Assembly (NCBI GenBank): GCA_016936505.1
Contig: JAFGXS010000042.1
Span: 1 to 64,000 of the forward strand
Reading direction: 5' to 3'
Length of the DNA stretch: 64,000 nt
Source of the DNA: Bacteroidales bacterium
Lineage (GTDB): Bacteria; Bacteroidota; Bacteroidia; Bacteroidales; F082
In this document: positions 8,497 to 18,780 of the stretch, piece by piece
Numbering within the stretch: the stretch's first letter is position 1
Layout: every line of letters starts with the position of its first letter
Program-made: the position numbers and the translations under genes
The notes under the pieces: model-generated
The model's input: the letters and a program-made list of their open reading frames with translations, nothing else
The model's database searches: none
What the model was told of the DNA's origin: nothing

Positions 8497-9750
8497 CTAA
8501 AGTACATTCAACCGATTGGCATCCAGTTTAATGAAAATAAACAGCAGGATGGTAAAAGCCCAGAGCGAGGACCCCCCGTAACTAAAGAAAGGCAAAGGAA
8601 TTCCCACCACAGGTGCAAAACCAATGGTCATGGCAATATTTACGGCAAAATGGAAAAATAAAATCGATGCCACACCGTAACCGTAAATTCTGCTGAAATC
8701 AGACCGCTGCCGTTCGGCTAGCTGAATAATTCGCAACAGCAACGCCACAAACAACCCTATCAACACCAGTGCGCCCAGAAAACCGCGTTCTTCACCAATG
8801 GTACAAAAAATAAAATCGGTACTTTGCTCCGGAACAAAATGATTCCGGGTCAGCATACCATCAAAATACCCTTTCCCGTTAAAACCACCCGATCCAATAG
8901 CAATTTTTGCCTGGTTCACATTATAACCGGCACCCAAAGGATCTTTTTTTAAACCCAGCAATACCTGAATACGCACCCGCTGATGTGGTTCCAGCACTTT
9001 ATGAAAAGCTGTATGAACACTAAACACAAATGCTACTGATAAAACCAGAACAATAGAAATGGATTTCCACTGTTTTCTAAACCTTTTAAACAGAAAAATC
9101 AAAGCTGTAAGAGCCAACAATCCGGCAGAAACATAAAACTCTCCAAAAATAATAGTGATGATAAACAAAAAGGCCATCACCACACCCGAAACGATAATTA
9201 ATCCCGAGAGACCCTCACGAAACAGCACCAGAATAAAAGCTAGGTATACCAGTGCTGATCCTGTATCGTTCTGAAGCAAAATCAAAGCAGCAGGCAGTCC
9301 GATAATAACCAGCACTTTCCACTTGGTTTGAAACTGATGAAAGCCCACATTGCGCGCACTTAAAAATTTTGCCAGTGCCAACGCTGTGGCAAATTTGGCA
9401 AACTCTCCGGGTTGTAAAGCAAAACTACCAAACTGAAACCATGATTTTGAACCAGCCACTGTTTTCCCAAATATCAGAACCGCAATAAGCACCAAAATCA
9501 TGAAACCATAAAAAGCATAGGAAAAAGTAGAAAAGAATTTGGAATCAATCAACAAAATGGAAAAAGCCAAAAACAAGGAAAAACCAATCCACATCAACTG
9601 TTTCCCATAGCGCTGGCTCATATCCAGTAAGGGGGCATACTGCTCTGGCGCTGATGCCGAATAAATACTCAGCCAGCCGTAAAAAACCAAAATCAGGTAT
9701 AAAACCATCAACACCCAATCGGGTTTTCCTATAACACTTCCCCTACTCAT
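8497..9750 (-). CDS. rodA: Peptidoglycan polymerase RodA (SEDS family)
   Basis: Lateral-wall glycan polymerase of the elongasome, partnered with PBP2. 417 residues with about ten membrane segments. SEDS signatures are visible: LQPGEFAK, the QNDTGSALV segment, EQSTDFIFCTIGEE (with the conserved acidic residue of the large extracellular loop) and the C-terminal GIPLPFFSYGGSS. Its start overlaps the stop of the upstream PBP2 gene by 4 bp, so the partner proteins are translationally coupled. Confidence 0.96.
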   Translation of the reverse strand: MSRGSVIGKPDWVLMVLYLILVFYGWLSIYSASAPEQYAPLLDMSQRYGKQLMWIGFSLFLAFSILLIDSKFFSTFSYAFYGFMILVLIAVLIFGKTVAGSKSWFQFGSFALQPGEFAKFATALALAKFLSARNVGFHQFQTKWKVLVIIGLPAALILLQNDTGSALVYLAFILVLFREGLSGLIIVSGVVMAFLFIITIIFGEFYVSAGLLALTALIFLFKRFRKQWKSISIVLVLSVAFVFSVHTAFHKVLEPHQRVRIQVLLGLKKDPLGAGYNVNQAKIAIGSGGFNGKGYFDGMLTRNHFVPEQSTDFIFCTIGEERGFLGALVLIGLFVALLLRIIQLAERQRSDFSRIYGYGVASILFFHFAVNIAMTIGFAPVVGIPLPFFSYGGSSLWAFTILLFIFIKLDANRLNVL

Positions 9751-11567
9751 TTATCGTGTATTAAATCACCTTTTTCAATTCGTTCCAGCAGTTTTTGCCG
9801 TTTAACCTTTCCTGTCAGATATTCTTCAATCATTAAGCTGGCAATGGGAGCAGCCCATTCGGCACCGAAACCTGCGTTTTCCACAATTACAGCAACAGCA
9901 ATTTTTGGATGGTCAACAGGCGCAAAAGCAATAAAAATGGAATGGTCTTTTCCATGCGGGTTTTGAACTGTACCAGTTTTACCAGCCTGTGTAATGCTAT
10001 CCATTTTATAAAACCTTGCAGTACCTTCATCGCTATCGAACACCTCTTCCATAGCACTGATAACCGTTTTATAATAAGAAGGGTTTTGTACTGCCACATC
10101 GTGCCTTTCTGTATAGCGCGCAGGAATGGTATCATTTTTACCCATAGCTATTAAAAAATGGGGGGAGATATAATAACCCCGGTTCGCCATAATAGCTGCC
10201 AAATTTGCCAACTGAACAGGAGTTACCAAAATTTCTCCCTGGCCAATACTCAGTGAACGAACCGTAAGTGCGTTCCAACTGCCCCTGTAAAGTTTATTGT
10301 AATATTTCACAGTAGGAATACTTCCTGAAACCTCAAAAGGTATGTCGGTGTGAAATTTATGCCCGAAACCAAAAGTCAGAACCTTATCATACCAATTCTG
10401 ATATGCAACATGAGTGTTGGGAAAAACAGGATCGTTAAGTACCCTGTCGAATGTTTTCCAGAAATATGAATTACAGGAAAGTGCAATTGCCGTTTTCAGT
10501 TGCAGAGGCGAAACATGATAATGCGAACAGGCTATTGGTTTCGAATCGGGTCCCTGGCAGGTAAACCAGGTATAAGGTGTAATCACTTTGTCCTGCAGTG
10601 CTATTAAAGCATTCACCATCTTAAAGGTGGAACCCGGTGGATAGGTTCCCGAAACAGCACGGTTCATCAATGGTTTATACGGATCGTGCAACAAACGGTT
10701 ATAATTTTCGGAACGCGGACGGCCTACCAACAGGTTTGGATCATATGTGGGACTCGTAACCATTGCTAATATTTCTCCGGTTTCGGGCTGCAAAGCCACA
10801 ATACTGCCCATTTTGTTCTGCATCAGTTTCTCACCAAAAGCCTGAAGCACTTCATCAATACTCAGTGTTAAATCTTTTCCCGGAACCGAAATGGTATCAA
10901 ATTTTCCATCCTGAAAACTTCCGCGAACCCGGTTGTGAACATCAACCTCCACAATGCGTGAACCCTTTTTTCCCCGAAGTTCTTTTTCGTAATACTTTTC
11001 TATCCCCGACTTACCAATATAATCGCCTGCCGAATAAAAAGGGTCTTTTCGTAAATCTGAAACGCTCACCTCTCCCACATTTCCCAGCAAATGCGCAGCT
11101 ATAGGCTGGGGGTAGTGGCGCAGGGTACGTGTTTGAAAATAAAACCCCGGAAATTCGTACATAATTTCATCAATCGGGCCTTTTTCTTTTTTGGAAAGCT
11201 GTTTCAGGAAAACAGATGGCCTGTAAGAAGAATAATGCCGAGCAGCATCCATTTGCTCTTTAAAAAATTCAGGAGTAATATCCAGCAACCTGCAAAATTT
11301 AGCTGTATCAATATCTTTCACCTGCTTCGGAATCACCATCAGGTCGTACACCGCATCATTATAAACCAAAAGCTTATGGTTACGATCGTAAATGCGGCCC
11401 CGGGCAGGGTATTCAACCACGGTTCGCAAAGCGATATTACGAGCCGTCATTTTGTACTGATTGTCTACCATCTGAAGGAAAAACAAACGCACCAAAAAGG
11501 CCAGAGCGATCAATACAAAGATGCCGCCAATAATATATTTACGCTTGGAAAAATTATTGTTGTACAT
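9747..11567 (-). CDS. mrdA: Penicillin-binding protein 2 (elongation transpeptidase)
   Basis: 606 residues: one N-terminal membrane anchor (about 11-32), a PBP dimerisation domain, then a transpeptidase domain with all three active-site motifs: SxxK as STFK in [11 protein letters not shown], SxN as SCN, and KTG in [11 protein letters not shown]. It crosslinks peptidoglycan during rod elongation with RodA. It is first in a two-gene unit with its own -7 element at 11602-11609. mreBCD, which commonly precede it, are not next to it; the divergent neighbour is lipA. Confidence 0.96.
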   Translation of the reverse strand: MYNNNFSKRKYIIGGIFVLIALAFLVRLFFLQMVDNQYKMTARNIALRTVVEYPARGRIYDRNHKLLVYNDAVYDLMVIPKQVKDIDTAKFCRLLDITPEFFKEQMDAARHYSSYRPSVFLKQLSKKEKGPIDEIMYEFPGFYFQTRTLRHYPQPIAAHLLGNVGEVSVSDLRKDPFYSAGDYIGKSGIEKYYEKELRGKKGSRIVEVDVHNRVRGSFQDGKFDTISVPGKDLTLSIDEVLQAFGEKLMQNKMGSIVALQPETGEILAMVTSPTYDPNLLVGRPRSENYNRLLHDPYKPLMNRAVSGTYPPGSTFKMVNALIALQDKVITPYTWFTCQGPDSKPIACSHYHVSPLQLKTAIALSCNSYFWKTFDRVLNDPVFPNTHVAYQNWYDKVLTFGFGHKFHTDIPFEVSGSIPTVKYYNKLYRGSWNALTVRSLSIGQGEILVTPVQLANLAAIMANRGYYISPHFLIAMGKNDTIPARYTERHDVAVQNPSYYKTVISAMEEVFDSDEGTARFYKMDSITQAGKTGTVQNPHGKDHSIFIAFAPVDHPKIAVAVIVENAGFGAEWAAPIASLMIEEYLTGKVKRQKLLERIEKGDLIHDK

Positions 11568-11601
11568 GAAAAAAACCGAAATTACCCGGACAAAGCCTGC
11601 A

Positions 11602-11609
11602 CAAAAGTA
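11602..11609 (-). promoter_or_regulatory. -7 element for mrdA-rodA
   Basis: The minus strand reads TACTTTTG, matching TAnnTTTG and followed by TGCAGG. It sits 35 bp upstream of the mrdA start, facing away from the lipA promoter. Confidence 0.65.
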
Positions 11610-11713
11610 GCTAAAATCAATTTGGTTGTAAACTTAAAAAGGCATAAATCAGAACTCAAAAACAAGAAAATGGTTATTTCAGCAATAACTTACCTTTTTC
11701 TATTCAAAATGAC

Positions 11714-11721
11714 TAATTTTG
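11714..11721 (+). promoter_or_regulatory. -7 element for lipA-lipB
   Basis: TAATTTTG followed by CACC, identical in context to the M16 promoter. It lies 20 bp upstream of the lipA ATG and excludes the longer upstream reading frame as the true gene start. Confidence 0.7.
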
Positions 11722-11741
11722 CACCTCAATTTGGATTTACA

Positions 11742-12611
11742 ATGGAAGAGTCAAATACCATACTCAGAAAACCGGACTGGCTGAAGATCAACATCCCTTC
11801 CGGAAAAGAATATATTGCCGTTAAAGATATTGTTGCCCGCAAAAAACTTCATACCATCTGCACCAGCGGCCACTGCCCCAATATGCACGAATGCTGGGGG
11901 CGCGGAACAGCTACGCTAATGATTTTGGGCGACATCTGTACCCGATCATGCAGTTTCTGTAACGTAAAAACAGGCCGTCCTCTTCCTGCCGACTGGCAGG
12001 AACCACAACGTGTTGCCGAAAGTGTAAATTCAATGAACCTGAAACATGCGGTTATTACTTCGGTGGATCGTGATGATTTAAAAGACGGTGGTGCTGAAAT
12101 CTGGGCTATGACCATCAGAAAAATCAAAGAGCTTTCTCCGGGAACTACCATTGAAACACTGATTCCTGATTTTGACGGACGCGAAGAGTTGCTGCAAATG
12201 GTGATTGATGCCGGTCCGGAAGTGATTTCCCATAACCTGGAAACGGTTCGCCGTATTACTCCCTGGATGCGCAGTCGTGCTAAATACGACCGCAGTTTAA
12301 AGGTACTAGAATACATTGCCAAATCAGGAACCGTGGCCAAATCAGGGATCATGGTTGGTTTGGGTGAAAAACCTGAAGAAGTTTTCGAACTCATGGATGA
12401 TTTACGTGCCGTTGGTGTTACAGTTCTGACCATCGGACAGTATCTGCAACCCACCAAAAAACACATGAACGTTCAGGAATACGTACACCCTGATCAATTC
12501 CTTGAGTACAAACGTGTCGGACTGGACAAAGGTTTCCATTTCGTGGAAAGCGGTCCTTTGGTTCGTTCATCCTATCATGCCGAAAAACACGTCGTCAATC
12601 TGAAGAAATAA
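11742..12611 (+). CDS. lipA: Lipoyl synthase (radical SAM)
   Basis: Inserts two sulfurs into octanoyl groups bound to lipoyl domains. 289 residues from the chosen ATG. Both iron-sulfur sites are present: the auxiliary cluster cysteines in [12 protein letters not shown] and the radical-SAM cluster CTRSCSFC (CxxxCxxC). The C-terminal RSSYHAEKH contains the conserved RSSY serine. The frame is open much further upstream, but that part is antisense to mrdA. The chosen ATG gives normal length and lies just after the TAATTTTG promoter. The stop codon overlaps the lipB start (TAATG). Confidence 0.96.
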   Translation: MEESNTILRKPDWLKINIPSGKEYIAVKDIVARKKLHTICTSGHCPNMHECWGRGTATLMILGDICTRSCSFCNVKTGRPLPADWQEPQRVAESVNSMNLKHAVITSVDRDDLKDGGAEIWAMTIRKIKELSPGTTIETLIPDFDGREELLQMVIDAGPEVISHNLETVRRITPWMRSRAKYDRSLKVLEYIAKSGTVAKSGIMVGLGEKPEEVFELMDDLRAVGVTVLTIGQYLQPTKKHMNVQEYVHPDQFLEYKRVGLDKGFHFVESGPLVRSSYHAEKHVVNLKK

Positions 12612-13300
12612 TGGAACCAACCGTTGAAACCCGATGGCAGGATCTGGGGCTGATTGACTACAAAAAAGCCTGGAACAAACAACTGGAATTGTTTCACTCC
12701 ATACTGGAAGCCAAAGAAAAAGGAATGGATTCGCACAACGAGCTCCTTTTTTGCGAACACCCACATGTTTATACTTTAGGAAAAAACGGCTTTCGCAAAA
12801 ACCTGCTCATTGGTGACGATATGCTGAAGCAAAAAAACATCGGCTTTTACCAGATTGAACGCGGAGGCGATATTACCTACCACGGTCCGGGACAAGTGGT
12901 AGGTTATCCTATTTTTGATCTGGAGAAACTGAATTTCTCACCTAAAGAATTTGTGTTTGGCATTGAATCCATTATCATTCGTGTGCTGAAACATTACGGA
13001 CTTCATGCTTCGCGTATTGAGCACGCTGCCGGAGTTTGGCTTGATGCAGTCCATCCGGCCAAAGCCAGAAAAATTGCTGCAGTCGGATTCCGCATTCATC
13101 GTAAGGTGAGCATGCACGGCTTTGCTTTAAATGTGAACACAGATCTGGATTATTTCAAATTAATTGTGCCCTGTGGCATTGCCGACAAAGGCGTTACGTC
13201 CATGCGCAAAGAACTGGGTAAAGCTATAGACCCGCAAGAGGTAAAAGAATATATTTTACAGGAGTTTGAAACTCTTTTTAATGTGAAAATGATTTCTTAG
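12611..13300 (+). CDS. lipB: Octanoyltransferase
   Basis: Transfers octanoate from acyl carrier protein to lipoyl domains, giving LipA its substrate. 229 residues. Recognisable motifs are HVYTLGKNG, RGGDITYHGPGQVVGYP and VPCGIADKGVTS, with the catalytic Cys in the last and the conserved Lys in the AAVGFRIHRKVS region. It overlaps lipA by one base and ends 6 bp before the convergent recO. Confidence 0.96.
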   Translation: MEPTVETRWQDLGLIDYKKAWNKQLELFHSILEAKEKGMDSHNELLFCEHPHVYTLGKNGFRKNLLIGDDMLKQKNIGFYQIERGGDITYHGPGQVVGYPIFDLEKLNFSPKEFVFGIESIIIRVLKHYGLHASRIEHAAGVWLDAVHPAKARKIAAVGFRIHRKVSMHGFALNVNTDLDYFKLIVPCGIADKGVTSMRKELGKAIDPQEVKEYILQEFETLFNVKMIS

Positions 13301-13306
13301 ACAAAA

Positions 13307-14032
13307 CTAAGAACTCATCATTCGCAGCACATCCAGCGATTTAATTCTTCCCAGTTCCGGCAAATGCAACTGGTAAAAAGTGGTCAAAGTATCCAGAATT
13401 TTCCTTCTTCTGATGTTGTTCAGTTTCAACTCTTCAATGTTTTCCAGTCCGGTTAAAATCAGCCTTCTGAAATCCGCAGTCGTTTCCCCATCCAGATAAT
13501 AGGGATGAAACGGTTTGTGTTCAACAAAAATTCCTTCCTGCATATCAAAATACAGATGGTTCATTTCCTGAGCTCCTTTCGGGAAGAAACCTAAAAACCT
13601 GGAAAACTGTATCAGGAAGAAAAGATGGAAATTCAGAAATAATTTCTCTTCCAAATCGAACCAGATCAGGGTGTGATAAATCCAGTGAAACAATTCCTTG
13701 TCGGGATGTTCCTGACGAATGGTTTTGTACACCACTTCATTTAAAAACATCAAAATAGACTGCTTTTCCACAGAAAACGGAATGTGATGCCACGAATGCG
13801 CCATTCTTACATCGCGAAGCTGGTGTAAGTTTTGATTGGGTTTTAGGTGCATCACCAGTTCCAGCAACGACATCGACTGAAAATAGGAAGGCTTCATTTT
13901 AGATGATTTCCCTGAAACTCCTTTCACCATAAAGGATTGCAAACCCAGTTCTTCAGTAAATATTTTTACTATCAGCGAAGTTTCTCCATATTTTACTTTA
14001 TGCAGCACTATGCCTTTGGTCGTTATATCCAT
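13307..14032 (-). CDS. recO: DNA repair protein RecO
   Basis: Recombination mediator that works with RecF/RecR to load RecA on SSB-coated DNA. 241 residues, normal length. The N-terminal OB-fold begins with TKGIVLHKVKYGETSLIVKIFTEE, the typical RecO start, followed by the helical domain. The zinc-finger cysteines found in some homologues are absent. It follows porZ by 10 bp on the same strand, probably as one transcript. Confidence 0.9.
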   Translation of the reverse strand: MDITTKGIVLHKVKYGETSLIVKIFTEELGLQSFMVKGVSGKSSKMKPSYFQSMSLLELVMHLKPNQNLHQLRDVRMAHSWHHIPFSVEKQSILMFLNEVVYKTIRQEHPDKELFHWIYHTLIWFDLEEKLFLNFHLFFLIQFSRFLGFFPKGAQEMNHLYFDMQEGIFVEHKPFHPYYLDGETTADFRRLILTGLENIEELKLNNIRRRKILDTLTTFYQLHLPELGRIKSLDVLRMMSS

Positions 14033-14042
14033 GAAATAGCCC

Positions 14043-16373
14043 TCAATGTATTACAAGAATTTTAGTAGCCAGGCTCTGACTCCCATCGCTGTTGGCAATA
14101 AAAACCAAATAAACACCTGTTGCCACGCGCTGGTGATTAAAGTTGTTACCGTCCCAAATGGCCTGTCCGCCTTCTGCCACAGTTTCATAAACCAAATTTC
14201 CGTAGGCATCGGTAATTTTTACCGTTGCATTGGTCACCAGCCCTTTAATGGCAATAGGCCCGGTATAATTTTCCCTTATGGGATTTGGGAACGCATAAAC
14301 ATCCTGAAAAGAATCGTTTCCGGGAGTAGCTGTGCCGCGATATGAAATCAGCCCTTTATCGGTTCCGATAAAGACCTCGCCGTTTTTATCAATAGTTATT
14401 CCCGTGATTTTATCAGATAACAACGGACTGTTTTCTGCAGTGAAGTGATGGATTTGTTTCAGCCCATCGGGTGACAGCAAGAAGACACCGCTGCGTTCAG
14501 TCCCAATCCACTTCCTGTTTCCGCCGTCCACTGCTATCGCTGTTACTGTTTCAGTTACCAAAAGGATATCGGCAAGACCGGTTCCGTCATTTCTCGGAAC
14601 CAGAATCTGCTGTGCATCGTAATTGGCTCCAGGCTGAAAAATGTTGTCAGGATTATAAAATACCGCTACTCCTTTGTCGGTTCCTACCCAAACGGCGCCA
14701 TTGAGGTCTGTAGCCATGGAATACATCACATTACCCGGAATATTTCCGTTGCCCGCCACAGAGGTTAGCACTTTCTTCTGGTCATCTGAACCGTCATCAG
14801 GTGTATTGTTGTCGTTGTAAACAATTACCATTCCGTTGTTACGCTTTATGATCCAGATCTGATCATAACTATCGACCATCAGCCGGGAAACATCAATTCC
14901 ACTCAAGGTATTTCCCAGATTAAACGACTTCCATGTTCCATTAGGGCTCATCATCGAAAGCAGGTTTTCAGCACCCGAATTGGCTACCCACAAATTATGT
15001 TTGCTGTCAAAACCGAGTCCGCTTACGTTTACCAGCGCCGTATCACTTAACCAGGGGCGAAGACTGCTGTTGTTTTTTGAAAAGATATTAGTCAATTCGT
15101 TGTTCTTAAACTGAAGTATTCCTGTTTGCCAGGTTCCCACATAAACTGTTCCCTGATTTTGAGGATCGGCTTTTACACAAACCAAATCTGAAATGGTGTC
15201 GAATGCCTGGACATTATAATTGGTGAAGTTTTTCCACTGATCGTTTTCGAACTGATAAAGACCGGCCTGAAGATACGATTTGGCCCATGTAGACTGATAC
15301 CCCCCAGGAACCACCCAGAACTGATTACCCGCAGCATCCATATCGAAAACATTGCTACTGGCCGGACCATTGGGTAAAATAAATTCATACTGATTACCAT
15401 TATCCCACGAATGAAACAAACCCCGAGAATCAGTCCCTGCCCAGATTGCTCCCGATTGATCAAATTGCGCATGCATATATCCATACCATCCTTCTTTAGG
15501 CAAAATTTGTTCCAGTAAATTCCCGTCAGTATTAAAAACCTGAATAAAATTCCGGTTGACCAAGATCATTTTATTGCCATCGGCCGTCAACTGCCAATGT
15601 CTGTCATGATTATTCGGTTGAAAATAATTCCAATGGGTTCCATTAAACACATACAATGTATCACCATCCCAATTACCGGAATAATAGTTTGCATACAACT
15701 TGCCACCAAAAGAAGCTACTGCATTAAATGCAAGGTTAGCGTTAGGGATGGAATTATCGTGATGCCACTGACTGTAATCCACAAGATTGGTGGATGATTT
15801 ATCAGCGTAATAAATACCGTTTTCAGTGGCAGCCACAAAAGCTGTATCATTTTCAATCAAATCATAAACATTCAACGAGTTCGCACCCGAACCAATATAA
15901 TAGGTTTCCTTAACTTCCAGTTTCTGCAAATCAAGTTTTACAATACCAAAACTGCACGATAAATAGGCATACCGGTCCTGAAAAAGGATGTTGTTGATGA
16001 TTTTCTCACCAAACATATCTTTGTTATAAATATCCGGAACATTGTCAACACTACCATTTGTATCAATGATATCAATGTTGCCATCCTGATAAGCAACCAG
16101 TAAAATCTGTCGCTGATCGTCGTAAGATATTTTGGAGATTCCGGCATCATGCAGCCCATAAACCTTATCGATGATTGTAATGCTGTTGTCGGAGGTGTTG
16201 TAGGAAAACAAGTCGTATGGAGTTGCAGCATAAATGATGTTTCCTGCCGGAGCCACATCAATTACTTTATTGTAGGGTAAATGCGTGCGCCACTGTCCGA
16301 TACCGGGAAGTTGTGCCCGAAGTGAAATCGCTGTTGCCAGTAAAAATAAAAGCGTAAAAATCAGGTTCCTCAT
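14043..16373 (-). CDS. porZ: Type IX secretion system component PorZ
   Basis: 776 residues from the ATG at 16371-16373, the same length as the Porphyromonas gingivalis protein. It has a signal peptide (MRNLIFTLLFLLATAISLRAQ), then two large beta-propeller regions rich in two-component-regulator-like repeats (WVGTDKG, WIGTERS, FIGTDKG and similar). The C-terminal Ig-like sorting domain begins FPNPIRENY and ends with a VYLVFIAN strand. In the T9SS, PorZ sits on the cell surface and works with the PorU sortase in attaching cargo to A-LPS. The location next to recO also supports the call. The -7 element at 16379-16386 leaves almost no 5' leader. An in-frame GTG two codons upstream is unlikely because it overlaps the promoter. 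Confidence 0.85.
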   Translation of the reverse strand: MRNLIFTLLFLLATAISLRAQLPGIGQWRTHLPYNKVIDVAPAGNIIYAATPYDLFSYNTSDNSITIIDKVYGLHDAGISKISYDDQRQILLVAYQDGNIDIIDTNGSVDNVPDIYNKDMFGEKIINNILFQDRYAYLSCSFGIVKLDLQKLEVKETYYIGSGANSLNVYDLIENDTAFVAATENGIYYADKSSTNLVDYSQWHHDNSIPNANLAFNAVASFGGKLYANYYSGNWDGDTLYVFNGTHWNYFQPNNHDRHWQLTADGNKMILVNRNFIQVFNTDGNLLEQILPKEGWYGYMHAQFDQSGAIWAGTDSRGLFHSWDNGNQYEFILPNGPASSNVFDMDAAGNQFWVVPGGYQSTWAKSYLQAGLYQFENDQWKNFTNYNVQAFDTISDLVCVKADPQNQGTVYVGTWQTGILQFKNNELTNIFSKNNSSLRPWLSDTALVNVSGLGFDSKHNLWVANSGAENLLSMMSPNGTWKSFNLGNTLSGIDVSRLMVDSYDQIWIIKRNNGMVIVYNDNNTPDDGSDDQKKVLTSVAGNGNIPGNVMYSMATDLNGAVWVGTDKGVAVFYNPDNIFQPGANYDAQQILVPRNDGTGLADILLVTETVTAIAVDGGNRKWIGTERSGVFLLSPDGLKQIHHFTAENSPLLSDKITGITIDKNGEVFIGTDKGLISYRGTATPGNDSFQDVYAFPNPIRENYTGPIAIKGLVTNATVKITDAYGNLVYETVAEGGQAIWDGNNFNHQRVATGVYLVFIANSDGSQSLATKILVIH

Positions 16374-16378
16374 TGGCA

Positions 16379-16386
16379 CAAAATTA
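16379..16386 (-). promoter_or_regulatory. -7 element of porZ, abutting the start codon
   Basis: The minus strand reads TAATTTTG and then TGCCA followed by ATG. Only 5 bases separate the element from the start codon, so the transcript would be leaderless or nearly so. Confidence 0.6.
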
Positions 16387-16474
16387 TCATTTCTCCGTCA
16401 ATTGCCATTTGTATTAAGAACCCTAAAATTAGAAAAATATTGTTTGCACAAAATCCGGCTTCCGGAATCAAAAA

Positions 16475-16508
16475 CAAAAGCCTGTCTTTAAATGCAGACA
16501 GGCTTTTG
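16475..16508. terminator. Perfect 13-bp hairpin, bidirectional terminator
   Basis: A stem from 16475-16487 pairs perfectly with 16496-16508 (arms read CAAAAGCCTGTCT and its complement) around an 8-nt loop. A-rich and T-rich ends make it function-like in both directions. It lies just after the DPP7 stop and upstream of the porZ promoter, insulating the two. Confidence 0.9.
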
Positions 16509-16526
16509 ATAGAAATAAAATATCTT

Positions 16527-18734
16527 TTATTGGGTAACCATTTCTGGCTGTTTGGGTGCAACAGGGGCTTCTGGAGCATCCTTTACAATAGTCAGCTCTT
16601 TAATAATGTTGTGAGCCCCTGCATATTGGTCAATTACAAACAATACGTAACGAATATCCACATTGATGGTGCGTTGCAGTTTAGCATCAAATTTAATATC
16701 TCCACTCATGGCTTCCCAGTTACCATCGAAAGCCAAACCGATCAATTCACCGTTTGCGTTCATAATAGGACTTCCTGAGTTGCCCCCGGTAATATCGTTG
16801 GTGCTAAGGAAATCGGTAATCAATTTACCATTTTCTCCATACTGGCCATAATCTTTTTCATTGAATAATTTCACCAGTCTTTCCGGAACTACATAATCAG
16901 GATTGTTAGGAAAATCATTATGTTTTTGCATTACTCCATACAAATGGGTCTCATCTTCGTAATAAACCGCATCCTGTGGAGAATAGCCTTTAATACTTCC
17001 ATAGGTGAGACGCATGGTGAAGTTTGCATCGGGAGCAAAATTCTGATCAGGGTTCATAGCCAGAATACCGGCAATATATAAACGATGTGCTTTTTCGAGC
17101 ATACCATCGTATTGCTGTGAATCCTTCATTACTTTTAAATAAGCATCTAAAAAAGCATTCCAGTCATTGAGCGCAGGATCTTTTTTCAAAGTTTTTGCAT
17201 TGGGTTTATCCAGAAAAGCCATTACTTTTTCTTTGCTGGTAAAAATTGATTTTTTGAATACTTTTTCAGCGTATTTCTTAAAATCACCTTTATTTCTTTC
17301 GCCCAATTTAAGCAGAAACTCTGGTTGCTGAGCCTGAGGAACGTTTTCATAATACATTTGCATCATGGCTGCTAAAAGGTTCTGATCTATTGCCTGATTG
17401 TAATCTTTGAAATAATCGCTTACAGAAGCTTTCAAACCATTAACAAGCTGGTTAACCTGTTTCTGATCCGGATTCTTTTTATCCAAGGCCTTTTGAAGTC
17501 TTCCAAAACGGGCAGCATAACTCAGAATCTCAGGACCACGGTAAATACCTTCCATAAAGTAGTAACGAGCCAGAATAGTTTTACCGGTTCCTTCATAAGC
17601 CTTTTTCAGATTTTCCAGTACATCGCCGTATTTTGCTTTACGATCAGGGTTTTCGTTAACCCATTTTTCAAAAGCAGCTTCCTGTTGTTCTTTTTCCTGT
17701 TGTACTTTTAAACGTTTCAAAGCCTGGGTCTGACCGATAAAATACTTCCAATAGTTGGATGTACGGGCATATTTTGAAGCGTACTGAATGCGAACAGCAG
17801 GATCAGCATCCATACCTTCCTTCATCAGTTTCAGTTTTTTATCACGAATTTTAACAATGGTAGGATTTTTTACATCAATAGCCTGTTGAACACCCCAGGA
17901 AGAAAGATAGCGTTCGGTACTTCCGGGATTACCCATAATCATAGTAAATTCGCCCTGTTTTTTGGGAGAAATATTGATTTTTAAATAGGTTTTCGATTTC
18001 ATTGGAACGTTATCTTTTGAATAAGTAGCCGGACTTCCGTCAGGAGCCGTATATACTCTGAAAATGGAAAAGTCGCCGGTATGACGAGGCCACATCCAGT
18101 TATCAGTATCGCCTCCAAATTTTCCAATAGCTGACGGTGGTGCACCTACCAACCGGATATCTTTGTATACCTGATAAACGTAAACATAGTATTGGTTCCC
18201 ACCAAAAACTGGTTTTACTTCCACATAATATTTTCCGTTATCAGCAGCTTCTTTTTTAATTTCCTTGCTGTTTTCGGCTACTTTTCTGTCGCGATCCATT
18301 TCGCTCATATCATCAGTTACGCCTTTCAGTGCTTCGCTGGTAACATCAGTCATGCGAACCATAAATTTAACGGTGAGGCCTTCCACAGGCAACTCTTCTT
18401 TTTTGCTATAGGCCCAGAAACCATCTTTAAGATAATCGTGCTGAACCGTGCTCAATTTTTGAATAGAACCATAACCGCAATGATGATTGGTAAAGATCAA
18501 ACCTTCGGGAGATACAATTTCTCCTGTACAACCACCGCCAAAAATTATCACAGCGTCTTTTAAGCTGGGTTGAGTTTCGCTGTAGATTTGATCAGCAGAA
18601 AGTTTCAGACCCATTTTTTGCATTTCGGCCATGTTCTTTTTAATTTTTGTGGGAATCCACATGCCCTCATCGGCTTTCAGCGTAAGGCCGAACCCGAAAA
18701 TCAGGACAAACATTAGTGCTAAATGTTTTCTCAT
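16527..18734 (-). CDS. S46 dipeptidyl-peptidase 7 (DPP7 type)
   Basis: 735 residues with a signal peptide (MRKHLALMFV...LTLKADEG), so periplasmic. It removes dipeptides from the N-termini of peptides. Chymotrypsin-fold catalytic parts are visible: His85 in TNHHCGYG, the Asp region in GGDTDNWMWPRHTGDF, and Ser653 in GGNSGSP. Eighteen residues after the Ser lies Gly671 in AFDGNWE. In characterised S46 enzymes Gly at this S1 position marks DPP7 (hydrophobic P1), whereas Arg marks the acidic-specific DPP11. Hence this is a DPP7-type enzyme. The last 15 or so residues are Pro-rich and appear dispensable. It is followed by a strong hairpin terminator. Confidence 0.93.
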   Translation of the reverse strand: MRKHLALMFVLIFGFGLTLKADEGMWIPTKIKKNMAEMQKMGLKLSADQIYSETQPSLKDAVIIFGGGCTGEIVSPEGLIFTNHHCGYGSIQKLSTVQHDYLKDGFWAYSKKEELPVEGLTVKFMVRMTDVTSEALKGVTDDMSEMDRDRKVAENSKEIKKEAADNGKYYVEVKPVFGGNQYYVYVYQVYKDIRLVGAPPSAIGKFGGDTDNWMWPRHTGDFSIFRVYTAPDGSPATYSKDNVPMKSKTYLKINISPKKQGEFTMIMGNPGSTERYLSSWGVQQAIDVKNPTIVKIRDKKLKLMKEGMDADPAVRIQYASKYARTSNYWKYFIGQTQALKRLKVQQEKEQQEAAFEKWVNENPDRKAKYGDVLENLKKAYEGTGKTILARYYFMEGIYRGPEILSYAARFGRLQKALDKKNPDQKQVNQLVNGLKASVSDYFKDYNQAIDQNLLAAMMQMYYENVPQAQQPEFLLKLGERNKGDFKKYAEKVFKKSIFTSKEKVMAFLDKPNAKTLKKDPALNDWNAFLDAYLKVMKDSQQYDGMLEKAHRLYIAGILAMNPDQNFAPDANFTMRLTYGSIKGYSPQDAVYYEDETHLYGVMQKHNDFPNNPDYVVPERLVKLFNEKDYGQYGENGKLITDFLSTNDITGGNSGSPIMNANGELIGLAFDGNWEAMSGDIKFDAKLQRTINVDIRYVLFVIDQYAGAHNIIKELTIVKDAPEAPVAPKQPEMVTQ

Positions 18735-18780
18735 AGTTTAATAGAAATTAATTTATAATGGTTAATTTGAAATTCAATAA

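Noticed and set aside
11091-11741. Long N-terminal extension of lipA
   Set aside because: It is antisense to mrdA and its divergent promoter region, and lipA would be far too long. The TAATTTTG promoter lies just before the shorter start.
11849-12466. 205-codon open frame antisense to lipA
   Set aside because: Shadow of lipA in the opposite strand; no promoter, no recognisable protein pattern.
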